A DNA stretch of 64,000 nt from the NCBI GenBank assembly GCA_943789005.1, contig CALSSL010000001.1:53688-117687 (forward strand), written 5' to 3'. This DNA is from an uncultured SAR86 cluster bacterium. GTDB taxonomy: Bacteria; Pseudomonadota; Gammaproteobacteria; Magnimaribacterales; D2472. The notes under the pieces were generated by a model. It worked only from the letters and a program-made list of their open reading frames with translations. It ran no database searches and was not told where the DNA came from. Below are positions 18,324 to 28,844 of the stretch, in pieces. The translations under genes were made by a program, and so were the position numbers. Position 1 is the stretch's first letter. Each line of letters begins with the position of its first letter.

Positions 18324-20255
18324 TTAACGAGAATTAGAATTTTCATCAGATAAAACCTTTAATGCTTCACTCAAGTCCATGCTTTCTGTTTTATCGCTCC
18401 CCATTCTTCTAATTGAAACCGTATTAGAATCTTTCTCTCTCTCACCTAATGCCATAATCACAGGAACTTTAGCTGCACTATGTTCTCTGACCTTATAGCT
18501 AATTTTTTCATTCCTGAAATCAGCACGACATCTAATTCCAACACTCTCAAATGAATTAATTACATCAGATGCATAGTCATCAATATCTGACACTATTGTT
18601 GCAACTACAACTTGAACTGGAGCAAGCCAAAAAGGTAGTTTGCCTGAATAATTTTCTATAAGAACACCAATAAACCTTTCAAAAGAACCTAGAACAGCTC
18701 TATGAATCATAACCGGTGTATGTTTTTGACCATCTTCACCAATAAATTCAGCCTCAAGTCTATCAGGTAAATTAAAATCTGCCTGGAAAGTGCCGCACTG
18801 CCATTCTCTTCCAATAGCATCTGTTAAAACAAAATCTAATTTTGGGCCATAAAAAGCGCCATCACCCTCTTCAACTTCATAGGGAAGATCAAGTTTTTTT
18901 ATTGCTGACTCCAGCGCATTTTCAGCTTTATCCCAAACCTCATCAGACCCAACTCGTATCTCAGGCCGAGTTGATAACTTGATATCAAATTTTTTAAACC
19001 CTAAATCTTTATATATATCAGAAAGGAGTTGAATAAAAAGTTTTGTTTCAGACTCTATTTGTTCTTCCGTGCAAAAAATATGACCATCATCTTGAGTGAA
19101 TCCTCTAACCCTCATAAGACCATGCATAGTTCCTGATGCTTCATATCTATGACAAGAGCCAAATTCTGCATATCTTAAAGGCAAATCTCTATATGACTTT
19201 AATCCTTGATTGAAGATTTGAACATGACAAGGGCAATTCATTGGCTTTAACGCATTGGTTCTCTTTTCATTTGCATGCTCTTCGTCTATTTCAGTTATAA
19301 ACATATTTTCTCTATACTTATCCCAGTGACCTGAAGCCTCCCATAATTTTCTATCAACTACTAGAGGTGTATTAATTTCCTTGTAGTTATATTTTTGAAG
19401 TTTACTGCGAATAAAATCTTGCAGTAATCTATATATAGTCCATCCATTAGGGTGCCAAAAAACCATTCCAGGAGCTTCTTCTTGAAAATGAAATAAATTC
19501 ATTTCTTTGCCAAGCTTTCTATGGTCTCTTTTTTCAGCCTCTTCAAGTGAATGTAGATAAGCATTTAAATCTTTATCATTCTTCCATGCAGTACCATAAA
19601 TTCTTGTAAGCATTTTATTCTTAGAGTCTCCTTTCCAATAAGCACCTGCTAACTTCGTTAACTTAAAAGAGCCTATATGTTTTAGACTTGGTAAATGCGG
19701 TCCTCTACATAGATCAACAAATTCATTGTTATCTTGAGAATAAAGTTGAAAATTATCTTCTTGATCAGATTCTTGAATAATAGATTCTTTATATAACTCC
19801 CCTTTTTCTTTAAAAACTTTTATTGCATCCTCTTTTGAATGAAATGTTTTTGTTATAGATGATTTTATGTCAATGATTCTTTTCATTTCTTTTTCTATTT
19901 TTTGAAGATCATCAGGAGAAATAGGTTTTGTAAATTCAAAATCGTAGTAAAAACCATTGGTGATTGTTGGTCCTATTGCAAGTTTAGTATCTGGATATAA
20001 GTTTTTAACTGCTCTAGCTAAAACCTGAGCGGTTAAAGTATGTCTCATGATTTCGAGACCTTCTGATGAATCAATTGTGATAATAGAGACTTCTGAATCT
20101 CCCTCAATAGGATCGCATAAATCTTTTTGATCGCCATTTATAGTGACTGCAATAGCAGCCTTAGCTAAACCCGGACCAATATCCATAGCCAAATCTAGGC
20201 CTGTTGATCCTTCTTTCAGCTCTCTTGTGCTCCCGTCTGGCAAAGTAATATTCAT
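18324..20255 (-). CDS. thrS: Threonine-tRNA ligase
   Basis: This 643-residue class II synthetase has a TGS domain (residues 1-60, starting [16 protein letters not shown]), an editing domain, a catalytic core and a C-terminal anticodon domain. The core carries [10 protein letters not shown] (zinc Cys), the motif 2 region [12 protein letters not shown] and motif 3 [11 protein letters not shown]. The length matches E. coli ThrS (642). The usual infC-rpmI-rplT-pheST genes do not follow; yidD does instead. The leader is short and no T-box or operator was recognised. Confidence 0.97.
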   Translation of the reverse strand: MNITLPDGSTRELKEGSTGLDLAMDIGPGLAKAAIAVTINGDQKDLCDPIEGDSEVSIITIDSSEGLEIMRHTLTAQVLARAVKNLYPDTKLAIGPTITNGFYYDFEFTKPISPDDLQKIEKEMKRIIDIKSSITKTFHSKEDAIKVFKEKGELYKESIIQESDQEDNFQLYSQDNNEFVDLCRGPHLPSLKHIGSFKLTKLAGAYWKGDSKNKMLTRIYGTAWKNDKDLNAYLHSLEEAEKRDHRKLGKEMNLFHFQEEAPGMVFWHPNGWTIYRLLQDFIRSKLQKYNYKEINTPLVVDRKLWEASGHWDKYRENMFITEIDEEHANEKRTNALKPMNCPCHVQIFNQGLKSYRDLPLRYAEFGSCHRYEASGTMHGLMRVRGFTQDDGHIFCTEEQIESETKLFIQLLSDIYKDLGFKKFDIKLSTRPEIRVGSDEVWDKAENALESAIKKLDLPYEVEEGDGAFYGPKLDFVLTDAIGREWQCGTFQADFNLPDRLEAEFIGEDGQKHTPVMIHRAVLGSFERFIGVLIENYSGKLPFWLAPVQVVVATIVSDIDDYASDVINSFESVGIRCRADFRNEKISYKVREHSAAKVPVIMALGEREKDSNTVSIRRMGSDKTESMDLSEALKVLSDENSNSR

Positions 20256-20335
20256 ATCAGTTATATTATATAGGTAAATAGAAAACTGTATTAGGTCATA
20301 ATGCTATTTCTTTATTTGCTGAAAAAGTTAGTAGC

Positions 20336-20410
20336 GCCTTCTTAGTTAAATGGATATAACAGATCCCTCCTAAGGATTAGTTGCAGGTTCGATTCCTGCA
20401 GAGGGCACCA
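20336..20410 (+). tRNA. tRNA-Arg (anticodon CCU)
   Basis: The cloverleaf is clear. Acceptor GCCTTCT pairs with AGAGGGC (one G-U pair), followed by discriminator A and encoded CCA. The D-loop region is TTAGTTAAATGGATATAAC. The anticodon stem GATCC/GGATT encloses loop CTCCTAA, giving anticodon CCT, which reads AGG. The T-arm GCAGGTTCGATTCCTGC is perfect. It closely resembles the E. coli AGG-reading tRNA. It is transcribed on the plus strand, opposite its neighbours. Confidence 0.95.
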
Positions 20411-20411
20411 T

Positions 20412-20441
20412 AAAAAAACCCTCAAAAAGAGGGTTTTTTAT
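20412..20441. terminator. Bidirectional intrinsic terminator
   Basis: The stem ACCCTC-AAAAA-GAGGGT, with flanking A and T runs, directly follows the tRNA CCA. On the minus strand it also lies 14 bases beyond the stop of the secreted repeat protein, so it serves both convergent units. Confidence 0.85.
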
Positions 20442-20454
20442 TTAAAAATTAAAA

Positions 20455-21132
20455 CTAATTTACACGGACCATTATATCGTCAGAGTGATTTAAAATATCT
20501 AATTTTTGTGTCATTAGAGGTTCGATAAGAGGTGCTAAAGCTGAATTTTTTTTCGCGAAATCAGCATAGCTATCAAAACCACAAACAATCTGCCACTCTA
20601 GGCCAGGGCCCCAAACATGAGACATCATATTACAGCCCCCAAAACCCTCATCATAAACATCAAATAATTTTTTTGCTCTTTCTGCCCTTTCAGCCATAGT
20701 TAAGTATGGGCCAAAAGAATAATTTGCCATAACTAGATACTTTGAAGGTCCTAAATTTTTTTCATCTACTGCAACTAATCTATCCTCATGATCGCCATAA
20801 AGCTGTCTTACATCTGCATTATCAACATTGTCATTAATTTCAGCAAATTGCTCCCAACTATCAAAGTAGCAGTAGCTATAAAAAGCTCTATCACTTCCAA
20901 AAGCATGCCGAAGTAAACCACAATTGTTGTAACCTTCTTTTTTCAAATCTTCAACATTCTTTAAAAGACTTTTAGCCAATGTTGCAGGGTTTGATCCTGC
21001 AGGCATAGTGTATGTTGATAGGTAAGCAAAATTATTCTCATGACTCATGGAGCTTTTATTTACTTCCTCATGATGATTGCTGTGAATAAAAATACTCAAT
21101 GAGACAATTGGTAATATTAAAAAAAATTTCAT
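20455..21132 (-). CDS. Secreted protein with two tandem Cys-pair repeats, function unknown
   Basis: The 225-residue protein has a short signal peptide (about residues 1-18) and then two similar halves of about 90 residues. GYNNCGLLRHAFGSDRAFYSYCYFDSW (Cys71, Cys88) parallels GFGGCNMMSHVWGPGLEWQIVCGFDSY (Cys167, Cys184). In both halves the cysteines are 17 residues apart, suggesting one disulfide per domain in the periplasm. The pattern resembles dimeric alpha-beta barrel (NIPSNAP/ABM-like) domains fused in tandem, but I do not recognise a named family. It is monocistronic, ended by the terminator shared with the tRNA gene. Confidence 0.7.
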   Translation of the reverse strand: MKFFLILPIVSLSIFIHSNHHEEVNKSSMSHENNFAYLSTYTMPAGSNPATLAKSLLKNVEDLKKEGYNNCGLLRHAFGSDRAFYSYCYFDSWEQFAEINDNVDNADVRQLYGDHEDRLVAVDEKNLGPSKYLVMANYSFGPYLTMAERAERAKKLFDVYDEGFGGCNMMSHVWGPGLEWQIVCGFDSYADFAKKNSALAPLIEPLMTQKLDILNHSDDIMVRVN

Positions 21133-21197
21133 TTTATCTCTTGTTTAAAATTAATGATTTTAATAATACATTAAAAAAATAAAAAAACTAAAGTTTT

Positions 21198-21818
21198 TTA
21201 AGGCACCAACCATGTCGACTCAAGGCCCTTCTTCCAGGAATGCAATGCCCTTCGGTGTCCAGAGCTTTTTAAGTGCAAGAATTCAAGTCTATCGAATGAA
21301 AATTTAAGAACAGCAAAATTCATATAACCATCTTCAATGTTGCCATCTTTTAAATCATATTCTTTTGGATCAGATATCTTAAGTGTTGAGCCACCTTTTA
21401 CTGAATAACACTTTTTTGATCTAGTTGAGGAGCCCTCCCAAGCAGCTCGAGTTAAATAATCTTGATAATGAACTGATATCGTTCCTTGAAATTTAATTTG
21501 TATTTTGAGTTTTGGATCATACCCTAAGACACTTGCTGAATTATTATTTTTATAATGATCTATCTTTGCAGCTCTATAATCCGTATGAAATCTTAAGTAC
21601 CTTTCTTTAAGGTTGAATTCTCTGAGCACCATTATTCTAGTTGCTACTTGATTATTATCTATTGAAGATACAGCAAGGGTGTGAAAAAGAGTTTTTGCAT
21701 TATCTACAGCATTGCTTAGAATTAAATCTGCACTTTGGAGTGTTTGAGAGATTTCATGATACTCTTCGGGTAATTCTGCCTCAAGACTATTCTTAAAACT
21801 CATGATTTTAGATTCCAC
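21198..21818 (-). CDS. Pyridoxamine 5'-phosphate oxidase-family FMN-binding protein
   Basis: The 206-residue protein has a split-barrel FMN-binding fold. ATRIMVLREFNLKERYLRFHTDYRAAKIDHYKNNNSASVLGYDPKLKIQIKFQG is the typical PNPOx N-terminal layout, with the R-T-DxRS-K pattern (here HTDYRAAK). The C-terminal substrate motif of true PdxH (RLHDR) is absent; it ends HRRALHSWKKGLESTWLVP. This fits the Alr4036-type relatives rather than pdxH itself. It overlaps the end of cysS by 19 bases, so it is translated in the same unit. Confidence 0.75.
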   Translation of the reverse strand: MESKIMSFKNSLEAELPEEYHEISQTLQSADLILSNAVDNAKTLFHTLAVSSIDNNQVATRIMVLREFNLKERYLRFHTDYRAAKIDHYKNNNSASVLGYDPKLKIQIKFQGTISVHYQDYLTRAAWEGSSTRSKKCYSVKGGSTLKISDPKEYDLKDGNIEDGYMNFAVLKFSFDRLEFLHLKSSGHRRALHSWKKGLESTWLVP

Positions 21819-23179
21819 TCAGTCCCAGATTCTGTATCTTTAATTTCAACACCCATATCTAATAATTTTTGTCTTATCTTGTCTGCTTTTTCAAAATCTT
21901 TATCTTTCTTTGCATTAAGTCTTTCTGAGATAAGCGAGGTGACTTTATTAGTATCTAGATTTTTATCATTATGAGAAAACCAATCTAAATAATTTTCTTG
22001 ACAGATGCCCATAAGATTAGTTGCTAGCAACATTTTAGATTTAAATTTTGGTAAATCCTCATTAGAAATAGATCTGAAATCTTTAATCATTTTGTTTAGG
22101 TTAGCTAATAAACCTGGAGTGTTTAGATCATCCAATAAAGGCGATATAAATTCTAGCGAAGAATCATTTATTTTGGATACCTCAACATCTTCAATATCAG
22201 CTAGTATTTTATATAACTTATCTAGAAGCTTTTTTGCTTGATGGATAACATTATCATTCCAATCCAATGCCTGTCTGTAGTGAGAAGAAAGGAGTGATAA
22301 TCTAATAACTTCACCATGATTATCTTTCGTTAAATCTTTAACTAAAGAAATATTACCTAAAGATTTGGACATTTTTTCACCATGAACAGTTACAAAACCG
22401 TTGTGCATCCAGTAGTTAACATAAGATTTTGGATCGTTGATATTAGCTGAAGAGCAACAGCTTTGAGCAATTTCATTCTCATGATGTGGGAAGGTTAAGT
22501 CTCTACCACCACCATGGATGTCAAAAGGCAATCCAAGTGTTTTTTCTGACATAGCCGAACATTCAGTGTGCCAACCTGGTCTTCCAAAACCCCAGGGAGA
22601 ATTCCAGCCTGGTTGCATCTCATTGCTAGGCTTCCATAAAACAAAATCAGCTGGATCTCTTTTAAATGGTGCTACTTCAACTCTACTTCCAGCAATTTGT
22701 TCATCACGATTCCTTTTAGAAAGCTTTCCGTAATTTTCATACGATGGTACATGAAATAAGACATGTCCATCTTTTTCATATGCATGATCTTTAGAAATAA
22801 GATCTTCAATAAGCTCTATCATTTCAGGTATATATTCAGTGGCTTTTGGCTGAATATCAGGAGATTTTACTAAAAGTTTTAGCATATCTTTATTGTAGAT
22901 GTCAGTATATTTTTGAGTTATGTGCTCTATAGGAACATCTAGCTCATTAGCGGCATCAATTATCTTGTCATCTATATCAGTTATATTAGACACATAAGTT
23001 ACCTTTGGATAGGTATACCTTAAAACTCTAACAAGGGTATCAAAAACAACTGCCATTCTTGCATTACCAATATGTGCATAGTTATATACAGTAGGTCCAC
23101 ATGCATAAATTTTTACATGATTAGGATCTAAGGGGATGAAATCTTCTTTTTTACCGGTGTATGAATTAAAGATTTTCAT
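21800..23179 (-). CDS. cysS: Cysteine-tRNA ligase
   Basis: This 459-residue class I synthetase has the zinc ligand Cys and HIGH-type motif in CGPTVYNYAHIGNAR. A further zinc ligand lies in WHTECSAM, with HENEIAQS nearby, and KMSKSLGN is the KMSKS loop. The length is normal. It overlaps maf by 4 bases (ATGA-like) and the downstream oxidase-fold gene by 19 bases. Confidence 0.97.
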   Translation of the reverse strand: MKIFNSYTGKKEDFIPLDPNHVKIYACGPTVYNYAHIGNARMAVVFDTLVRVLRYTYPKVTYVSNITDIDDKIIDAANELDVPIEHITQKYTDIYNKDMLKLLVKSPDIQPKATEYIPEMIELIEDLISKDHAYEKDGHVLFHVPSYENYGKLSKRNRDEQIAGSRVEVAPFKRDPADFVLWKPSNEMQPGWNSPWGFGRPGWHTECSAMSEKTLGLPFDIHGGGRDLTFPHHENEIAQSCCSSANINDPKSYVNYWMHNGFVTVHGEKMSKSLGNISLVKDLTKDNHGEVIRLSLLSSHYRQALDWNDNVIHQAKKLLDKLYKILADIEDVEVSKINDSSLEFISPLLDDLNTPGLLANLNKMIKDFRSISNEDLPKFKSKMLLATNLMGICQENYLDWFSHNDKNLDTNKVTSLISERLNAKKDKDFEKADKIRQKLLDMGVEIKDTESGTEWNLKS

Positions 23180-23790
23180 TTTATATTTTCTAAGCTTATT
23201 ATTTTCATTTCCCTAAGAGTTTTTAATAGCGGTATTAAAGGCATCCCTCTAATTGTATACGAGGAACCATTTACTGATGAAAACAAGTTACAACCAAGCG
23301 ATTCAAATTTATATGCTCCTGCAGCATTAATTGGGTTCTCTGCTTTAACATAATTAATAATTTCCTTGTCTGTTAAAGAATGCATATTAAGTTCTACAAT
23401 TTCATAATAATTCCACAAAGAAACTCCATCTTTATACAAACACACTCCGCTATATTGATAATGAGTAGTACCTGACAATAATTTTAAATTTTCAATAGCT
23501 TTTTCCATTGAACCAGGTTTATCAAAAACCTTATTTTGAAAAATACACATCTGATCTCCCCCAATGACAAGATGATTGGGATTATTAATGCTTACCTCAT
23601 AAGCCTTGGCTGCTGCCAATTTTATAACTTGATCTTCAAAGGGAAGCCCATCCATTTCTTTTTTTAATAAATCTTCATCAACTTGCGAAGAAATCACCTC
23701 AAAATGAATACCTGCGTCTTCGAGCATTACTCGTCTGCTATGAGATCCAGAGGCTAAAATAAGTGGAGTGTTTGGATAAATGCTTGGCAT
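23176..23790 (-). CDS. maf: Maf-family nucleotide pyrophosphatase
   Basis: This 204-residue protein hydrolyses noncanonical nucleoside triphosphates. The signature LILASGSHSRRVMLEDAG lies at residues 10-27, with the conserved Ser-Arg-Arg. The acidic residue region HLVIGGDQMC and the C-terminal GAYKFESLGCNLFSSVNGSSYTIRGMPL follow. The IGGDQ form suggests the YceF-like (m7GTP) subgroup rather than the dTTP/UTP subgroup; this is inference. It is translationally coupled to cysS. Confidence 0.88.
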   Translation of the reverse strand: MPSIYPNTPLILASGSHSRRVMLEDAGIHFEVISSQVDEDLLKKEMDGLPFEDQVIKLAAAKAYEVSINNPNHLVIGGDQMCIFQNKVFDKPGSMEKAIENLKLLSGTTHYQYSGVCLYKDGVSLWNYYEIVELNMHSLTDKEIINYVKAENPINAAGAYKFESLGCNLFSSVNGSSYTIRGMPLIPLLKTLREMKIISLENIK

Positions 23791-23811
23791 AAAACCAGCT
23801 CTTAGAAAATC

Positions 23812-24396
23812 TTAAAAATTCTTAGGGGAATTTATGAGATTCATAAACTCGGCTCTAGTTTCAATATTATCCCTAAAACTTCCGAGCATTCTACTTGTTA
23901 TAGTGCTAGATTCTGTTTTATGAATTCCTCTTGTAGACATGCACTCATGGTTTGCATCTATAACTACAGCAACACCTTTAGGCTCAAGAACTCTATTAAT
24001 AGTATCTGCTATTAATGCGGTCATTGTCTCTTGAGTTTGGAGACGTTTTCCAAAAATATCTACAACTCTTGCAAGTTTACTTATACCAACAACTCTTTTG
24101 TTAGGAATATACCCTACATGTGCAACACCAACTATAGGAACCATGTGATGTTCACAATGAGATTCAACTCTAATATTTCTTACTATAACAACCTCATCAT
24201 ATCCTTCAACTTCTTCAAAAGTTTTACCTAACACTTTTTCAGGATCTTCTGAATAACCAGAAAAGAATTCGTTATAAGACCTGACCACCCTATCAGGTGT
24301 CTCAATAAGACCCTCTCGGTCGGGATCATCGCCTGCCCATGAAATTAAAGTTCTTACAGCTTTTAAGGCTTCTTCTTTACTTGGTTTATTAGGCAT
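23812..24396 (-). CDS. folE: GTP cyclohydrolase I
   Basis: FolE converts GTP to dihydroneopterin triphosphate for folate and pterin synthesis. The 194-residue protein carries the zinc ligands in [10 protein letters not shown] (Cys81, His84) and [12 protein letters not shown] (Cys152). The active-site GISKLAR and QTQE-containing [13 protein letters not shown] are also present. All catalytic residues appear intact. It lies upstream of maf-cysS. Confidence 0.97.
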   Translation of the reverse strand: MPNKPSKEEALKAVRTLISWAGDDPDREGLIETPDRVVRSYNEFFSGYSEDPEKVLGKTFEEVEGYDEVVIVRNIRVESHCEHHMVPIVGVAHVGYIPNKRVVGISKLARVVDIFGKRLQTQETMTALIADTINRVLEPKGVAVVIDANHECMSTRGIHKTESSTITSRMLGSFRDNIETRAEFMNLINSPKNF

Positions 24397-24449
24397 TGTT
24401 TTTCCTTGTTTTGATTAATGCATATTTTAAAGAATAATAGTGAAATAAA

Positions 24450-24476
24450 AAAGGAGAGATGCACTATCTCTCCTTT
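24450..24476 (-). terminator. Intrinsic terminator after the PuuD-like gene
   Basis: The stem AAGGAGAGAT-GCACT-ATCTCTCCTT is a perfect 10-bp inverted repeat with A/T flanks, 12 bases beyond the stop codon of the minus-strand gene at 24489. Confidence 0.85.
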
Positions 24477-24488
24477 AAATTTAAAATA

Positions 24489-25109
24489 TTAAATATTATC
24501 AGTAATAATTTTAAGAACTAGAGCTAAAACAAATGATGATGTAATAACAGCTCTTACTGAAGCTATAGCTGGAAGCATTTTGCCCCAAATTGCATTTGCT
24601 TCAATAATAAATATTATTGCCAGCCCTATTAAAACTGCATTTAAACTTACATCTACTCCAGCTCCATGAACTGAGTAAACCATATACATAAGCATTGGTA
24701 CTGAAAAAAGTGTATTGGTTCTTGATGCTAGACCAGCTTTAGCTCCAGCTGTTGCAGCATCTCCCTCTTTCATACCTAAAACAATTTTTTGATTTCTCCA
24801 AATAATTCCCCATACGTTAAGCATCATCAAGGTTCCCATTGCTGCACCAAGAATGATCTCAGTACCAATTCTTACATGAATTTGATAAAGCAGAATTACT
24901 CCAGTTAAAAACGTAAATAATGCAGCCCATCTAAACCACCATAAAGCGTTCGGTGCTAATTTTTTAAATACGTCAGCCTTTGCATCAGGGTCTGCTACCT
25001 TTACATACTCGCCTTGAATAAAATTAAAGTAATAAAGTAAGCCTATCCAAGTTATCCCAAAAAGAATATGAAAAGCCCTGAAAAAAGATTGGTCAGTTAA
25101 AATATCCAT
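24489..25109 (-). CDS. PuuD-like (urate hydroxylase N-terminal) membrane protein
   Basis: The 206-residue integral membrane protein has about six helices and conserved polar residues inside them: FRAFHILFGITWIGLLYYFNF, ALWWFRWAALFT, MLNVWGIIWRNQK and ASRTNTLFSVPMLMYMV. This pattern resembles the membrane domain of PuuD-type urate hydroxylases, which normally carry a C-terminal cytochrome c domain. That domain is missing here, so urate oxidation cannot be claimed. Lone versions of this domain occur in marine bacteria with unknown function. It has its own terminator and is monocistronic. Confidence 0.6.
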   Translation of the reverse strand: MDILTDQSFFRAFHILFGITWIGLLYYFNFIQGEYVKVADPDAKADVFKKLAPNALWWFRWAALFTFLTGVILLYQIHVRIGTEIILGAAMGTLMMLNVWGIIWRNQKIVLGMKEGDAATAGAKAGLASRTNTLFSVPMLMYMVYSVHGAGVDVSLNAVLIGLAIIFIIEANAIWGKMLPAIASVRAVITSSFVLALVLKIITDNI

Positions 25110-25164
25110 GTTTCTCCTTATAAATATGCTATCGTTATCTTAAATGAAATTTGTATGTAAATCT

Positions 25165-25196
25165 AATAAAAATGGGGCTTTAAGCCCCATTTTATT
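25165..25196 (-). terminator. Intrinsic terminator after groEL
   Basis: The perfect stem AATGGGGCTT/AAGCCCCATT (25171-25191) with T/A flanks lies about 20 bases beyond the groEL stop on the minus strand. Confidence 0.88.
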
Positions 25197-25213
25197 TCTG
25201 AACAAAAATTTAA

Positions 25214-26875
<1,662 letters not shown>

Positions 26876-26887
26876 TTAATATAATTT

Positions 26888-27175
26888 TTATTCAATAACG
26901 CCGAAAATATCACTTTCACTCATGATCAGATAATCTTCGCCTTCAAGCTTTACTTCATTCCCAGCGTACTGACCAAATAGTACGATATCTCCTGCTTTTA
27001 TATTTACTGGAGTAACTTCTCCTGAATCATTTTTTTTACCAGGTCCAACTGAAATTACTTCGCCTTGCGAAGGTTTTTCTTTAGCAGATCCTGAGAGAAT
27101 AATGCCTCCAGATGATGTTTCCTCTTCTTCAGTTCTTTTAACTAGAACTTTGTCATGTAAAGGTCTTAGTTTCAT
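26888..27175 (-). CDS. groS: Co-chaperonin GroES (10 kDa)
   Basis: The 95-residue lid protein starts MKLRPLHDKVLVKR. The mobile loop is EEETSSGGIILSGSAKEKP and the protein ends SDIFGVIE. It lies 30 bases upstream of groEL, so the two are co-transcribed from a promoter in the 27176-27265 spacer. Confidence 0.98.
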   Translation of the reverse strand: MKLRPLHDKVLVKRTEEEETSSGGIILSGSAKEKPSQGEVISVGPGKKNDSGEVTPVNIKAGDIVLFGQYAGNEVKLEGEDYLIMSESDIFGVIE

Positions 27176-27211
27176 TTTTATCTCCTATTAAAATAATTGA
27201 ATGAATTTTAT

Positions 27212-27225
27212 GTTAGTTTCCTAAC
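27212..27225. promoter_or_regulatory. Small inverted repeat in the groES leader
   Basis: GTTAG-TTTC-CTAAC lies 37-50 bases before the groES ATG. It does not match the CIRCE operator (TTAGCACTC-N9-GAGTGCTAA), and no clear sigma-32 promoter consensus could be assigned. It may be an operator or leader hairpin, or chance. Confidence 0.3.
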
Positions 27226-27265
27226 TTACACACTAGTTAAGGTCTAAAAAATAGAAATCAATAGC

Positions 27266-27604
27266 TTATTGAGTTTTTTTATTAAAAATAAAAAGGGCAA
27301 GTAAAATACCTATCAAGTTTGATATCAAGTCAGCTATTTCAAAAAACCTATATGGATGGTAAAAATGAATAATTTCAATAGCAAACCCAAATGTAAATAT
27401 CAGTCCTAATAATAAAAGTTTAGAGAGATTGAAATAAGAATTTAGCCCCAAAAATGAAAGATATAAAAAAATTAAAGCATGAATCATCTTATCTGTTAAA
27501 AAAGATAAAGCAGCAATGTTAGGTATTGACGATGCTGGAATGACACTAAAAAACAATATCAATAACAAAGAAAGGCAGAAGATTATTCTATAAAGTGTTT
27601 TCAT
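27266..27604 (-). CDS. VanZ-like family membrane protein
   Basis: This small membrane protein (112 residues, about four helices) shows the VanZ-family pattern: FSVIPASSIPNI, then DKMIHALIFLYLSF, FAIEIIHFYHPYRFFEIADLISNLIGILLA. The HA and E-I-x-Q/H motifs are visible. The function of single VanZ-domain proteins is unknown; a link to envelope stress or antibiotic tolerance is only family lore. It overlaps ampG by 17 bases and ends the murJ-to-vanZ gene string. Confidence 0.8.
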   Translation of the reverse strand: MKTLYRIIFCLSLLLILFFSVIPASSIPNIAALSFLTDKMIHALIFLYLSFLGLNSYFNLSKLLLLGLIFTFGFAIEIIHFYHPYRFFEIADLISNLIGILLALFIFNKKTQ

Positions 27605-28844
27605 GCCTTATCAGAAAGTTTTTATAGGTGAGTAATAAAATTATAGAAGGAATAGTTAACATAGATGTTGTTATATAAAAGCCCATCCATCCATGTTCAA
27701 AACCAAAAATTTCTTGAAGGTAATTAACCCATACCCCCGATAAGCCCTTAAGAGCAAATCCAGGTCCAGCCATAAAGCCTGTTAATAAAGCGTATTGAAA
27801 TCCTGTATATTTTTTTGATACAAGGCTTGTTAGGAATGCGATGTTAACTGTCCCAACAATTCCTGCGGCAAGACTATCCATGGCTACTATTATTGCTAAA
27901 GAGCTTATGCTTTTATCTGATACTGCAACATATGCAAATAAAATATTTGTAATCATTACAAGAAATGCTCCAATAAGAAGTGATTTAAAAATCTTTACTC
28001 TTTTTATTAAAATACCTCCAAAGAAAATGCCAAATATTGAAGCAGCTAATGCAATTACCTTTACAACTGCACCTATCTCAGTCAGTGTAAAACCCATATC
28101 TATATAAAAAGGTGTCGCCATGGGACCCATAACTATATCTGTTAGTCTGTATGTAGCAATAATTAGTAAGATTATAGATGCCATAAACATGCCAAAACGA
28201 GAGAAGAAATCTTTTAAAGGTTCGACTATAGAATTGATGAAATTTAATTTGCCAAGCTCTGTATTTTTTTCCTCTTTAGAAAATAAAACCCCGACAAAAC
28301 CAAGACACATCAATCCAGCCATTAACTTAAATGTCATAGACCAGCCATTTATATCAGCAAAAATTAAAGCCAATGATGTTGCTGCAATAATTGCTAGTCG
28401 GTAACCAAGTTGATACGAAGCAGCTAAATTACCTTGATCACTGATGTGAGCATACTCGATCCTAAAAGCATCAATAGCAATATCTTGAATTGATCCAGCA
28501 AGTGCAATAGTTACTCCAACAACACAAAACAAGATAAAGTTTTCAACAGGATTAATATTTGAAATCAGTAATAAACTTCCGAATATAAGAATTTGCATTA
28601 AAGCTATCCAGCTTTTTCTATGACCATACTTGGCTAAAAAAGGTACTGGAAATCTATCTACTATAGGTGCCCAGATAAATTTAAAGGTGTATGAAAAAGT
28701 TATCCAAGTGAAAAAACCTATATAACTTAAATCAATATTTACATCTCTTAGCCATGCAGTAGATGTGCTTATTAAAAGAATATATGGCAAGCCGGAGCCA
28801 AAACCTAAAAAAAGCATTACAAACATTTTTTTAAAGTTATACAT
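27588..28844 (-). CDS. ampG: AmpG-like muropeptide permease (MFS transporter)
   Basis: This 418-residue 12-helix transporter starts with FLGFGSGLPYILLISTSTAWLRD and contains FKFIWAPIVDRFPVP (the AmpG-type K-F-x-W-x-P-D motif) and QDIAIDAFRIE. AmpG imports GlcNAc-anhydroMurNAc peptides for wall recycling. The role is supported by the neighbouring ampD, which it overlaps by 8 bases. No beta-lactamase gene is nearby. Confidence 0.88.
   Translation of the reverse strand: MYNFKKMFVMLFLGFGSGLPYILLISTSTAWLRDVNIDLSYIGFFTWITFSYTFKFIWAPIVDRFPVPFLAKYGHRKSWIALMQILIFGSLLLISNINPVENFILFCVVGVTIALAGSIQDIAIDAFRIEYAHISDQGNLAASYQLGYRLAIIAATSLALIFADINGWSMTFKLMAGLMCLGFVGVLFSKEEKNTELGKLNFINSIVEPLKDFFSRFGMFMASIILLIIATYRLTDIVMGPMATPFYIDMGFTLTEIGAVVKVIALAASIFGIFFGGILIKRVKIFKSLLIGAFLVMITNILFAYVAVSDKSISSLAIIVAMDSLAAGIVGTVNIAFLTSLVSKKYTGFQYALLTGFMAGPGFALKGLSGVWVNYLQEIFGFEHGWMGFYITTSMLTIPSIILLLTYKNFLIRHENTL

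Noticed and set aside
20336..20410. tRNA-Arg as an integration site for a mobile element
   Set aside because: No integrase, direct repeat of the tRNA 3' end, or foreign-looking genes nearby.
21183..21200. AAAAAACT/AGTTTTTT inverted repeat as a terminator
   Set aside because: Almost pure A/T pairing, overlapping the stop codon of the PNPOx-family gene; too weak to call.
27176..27265. CIRCE element before groES
   Set aside because: The short inverted repeat present does not match the CIRCE sequence or spacing.
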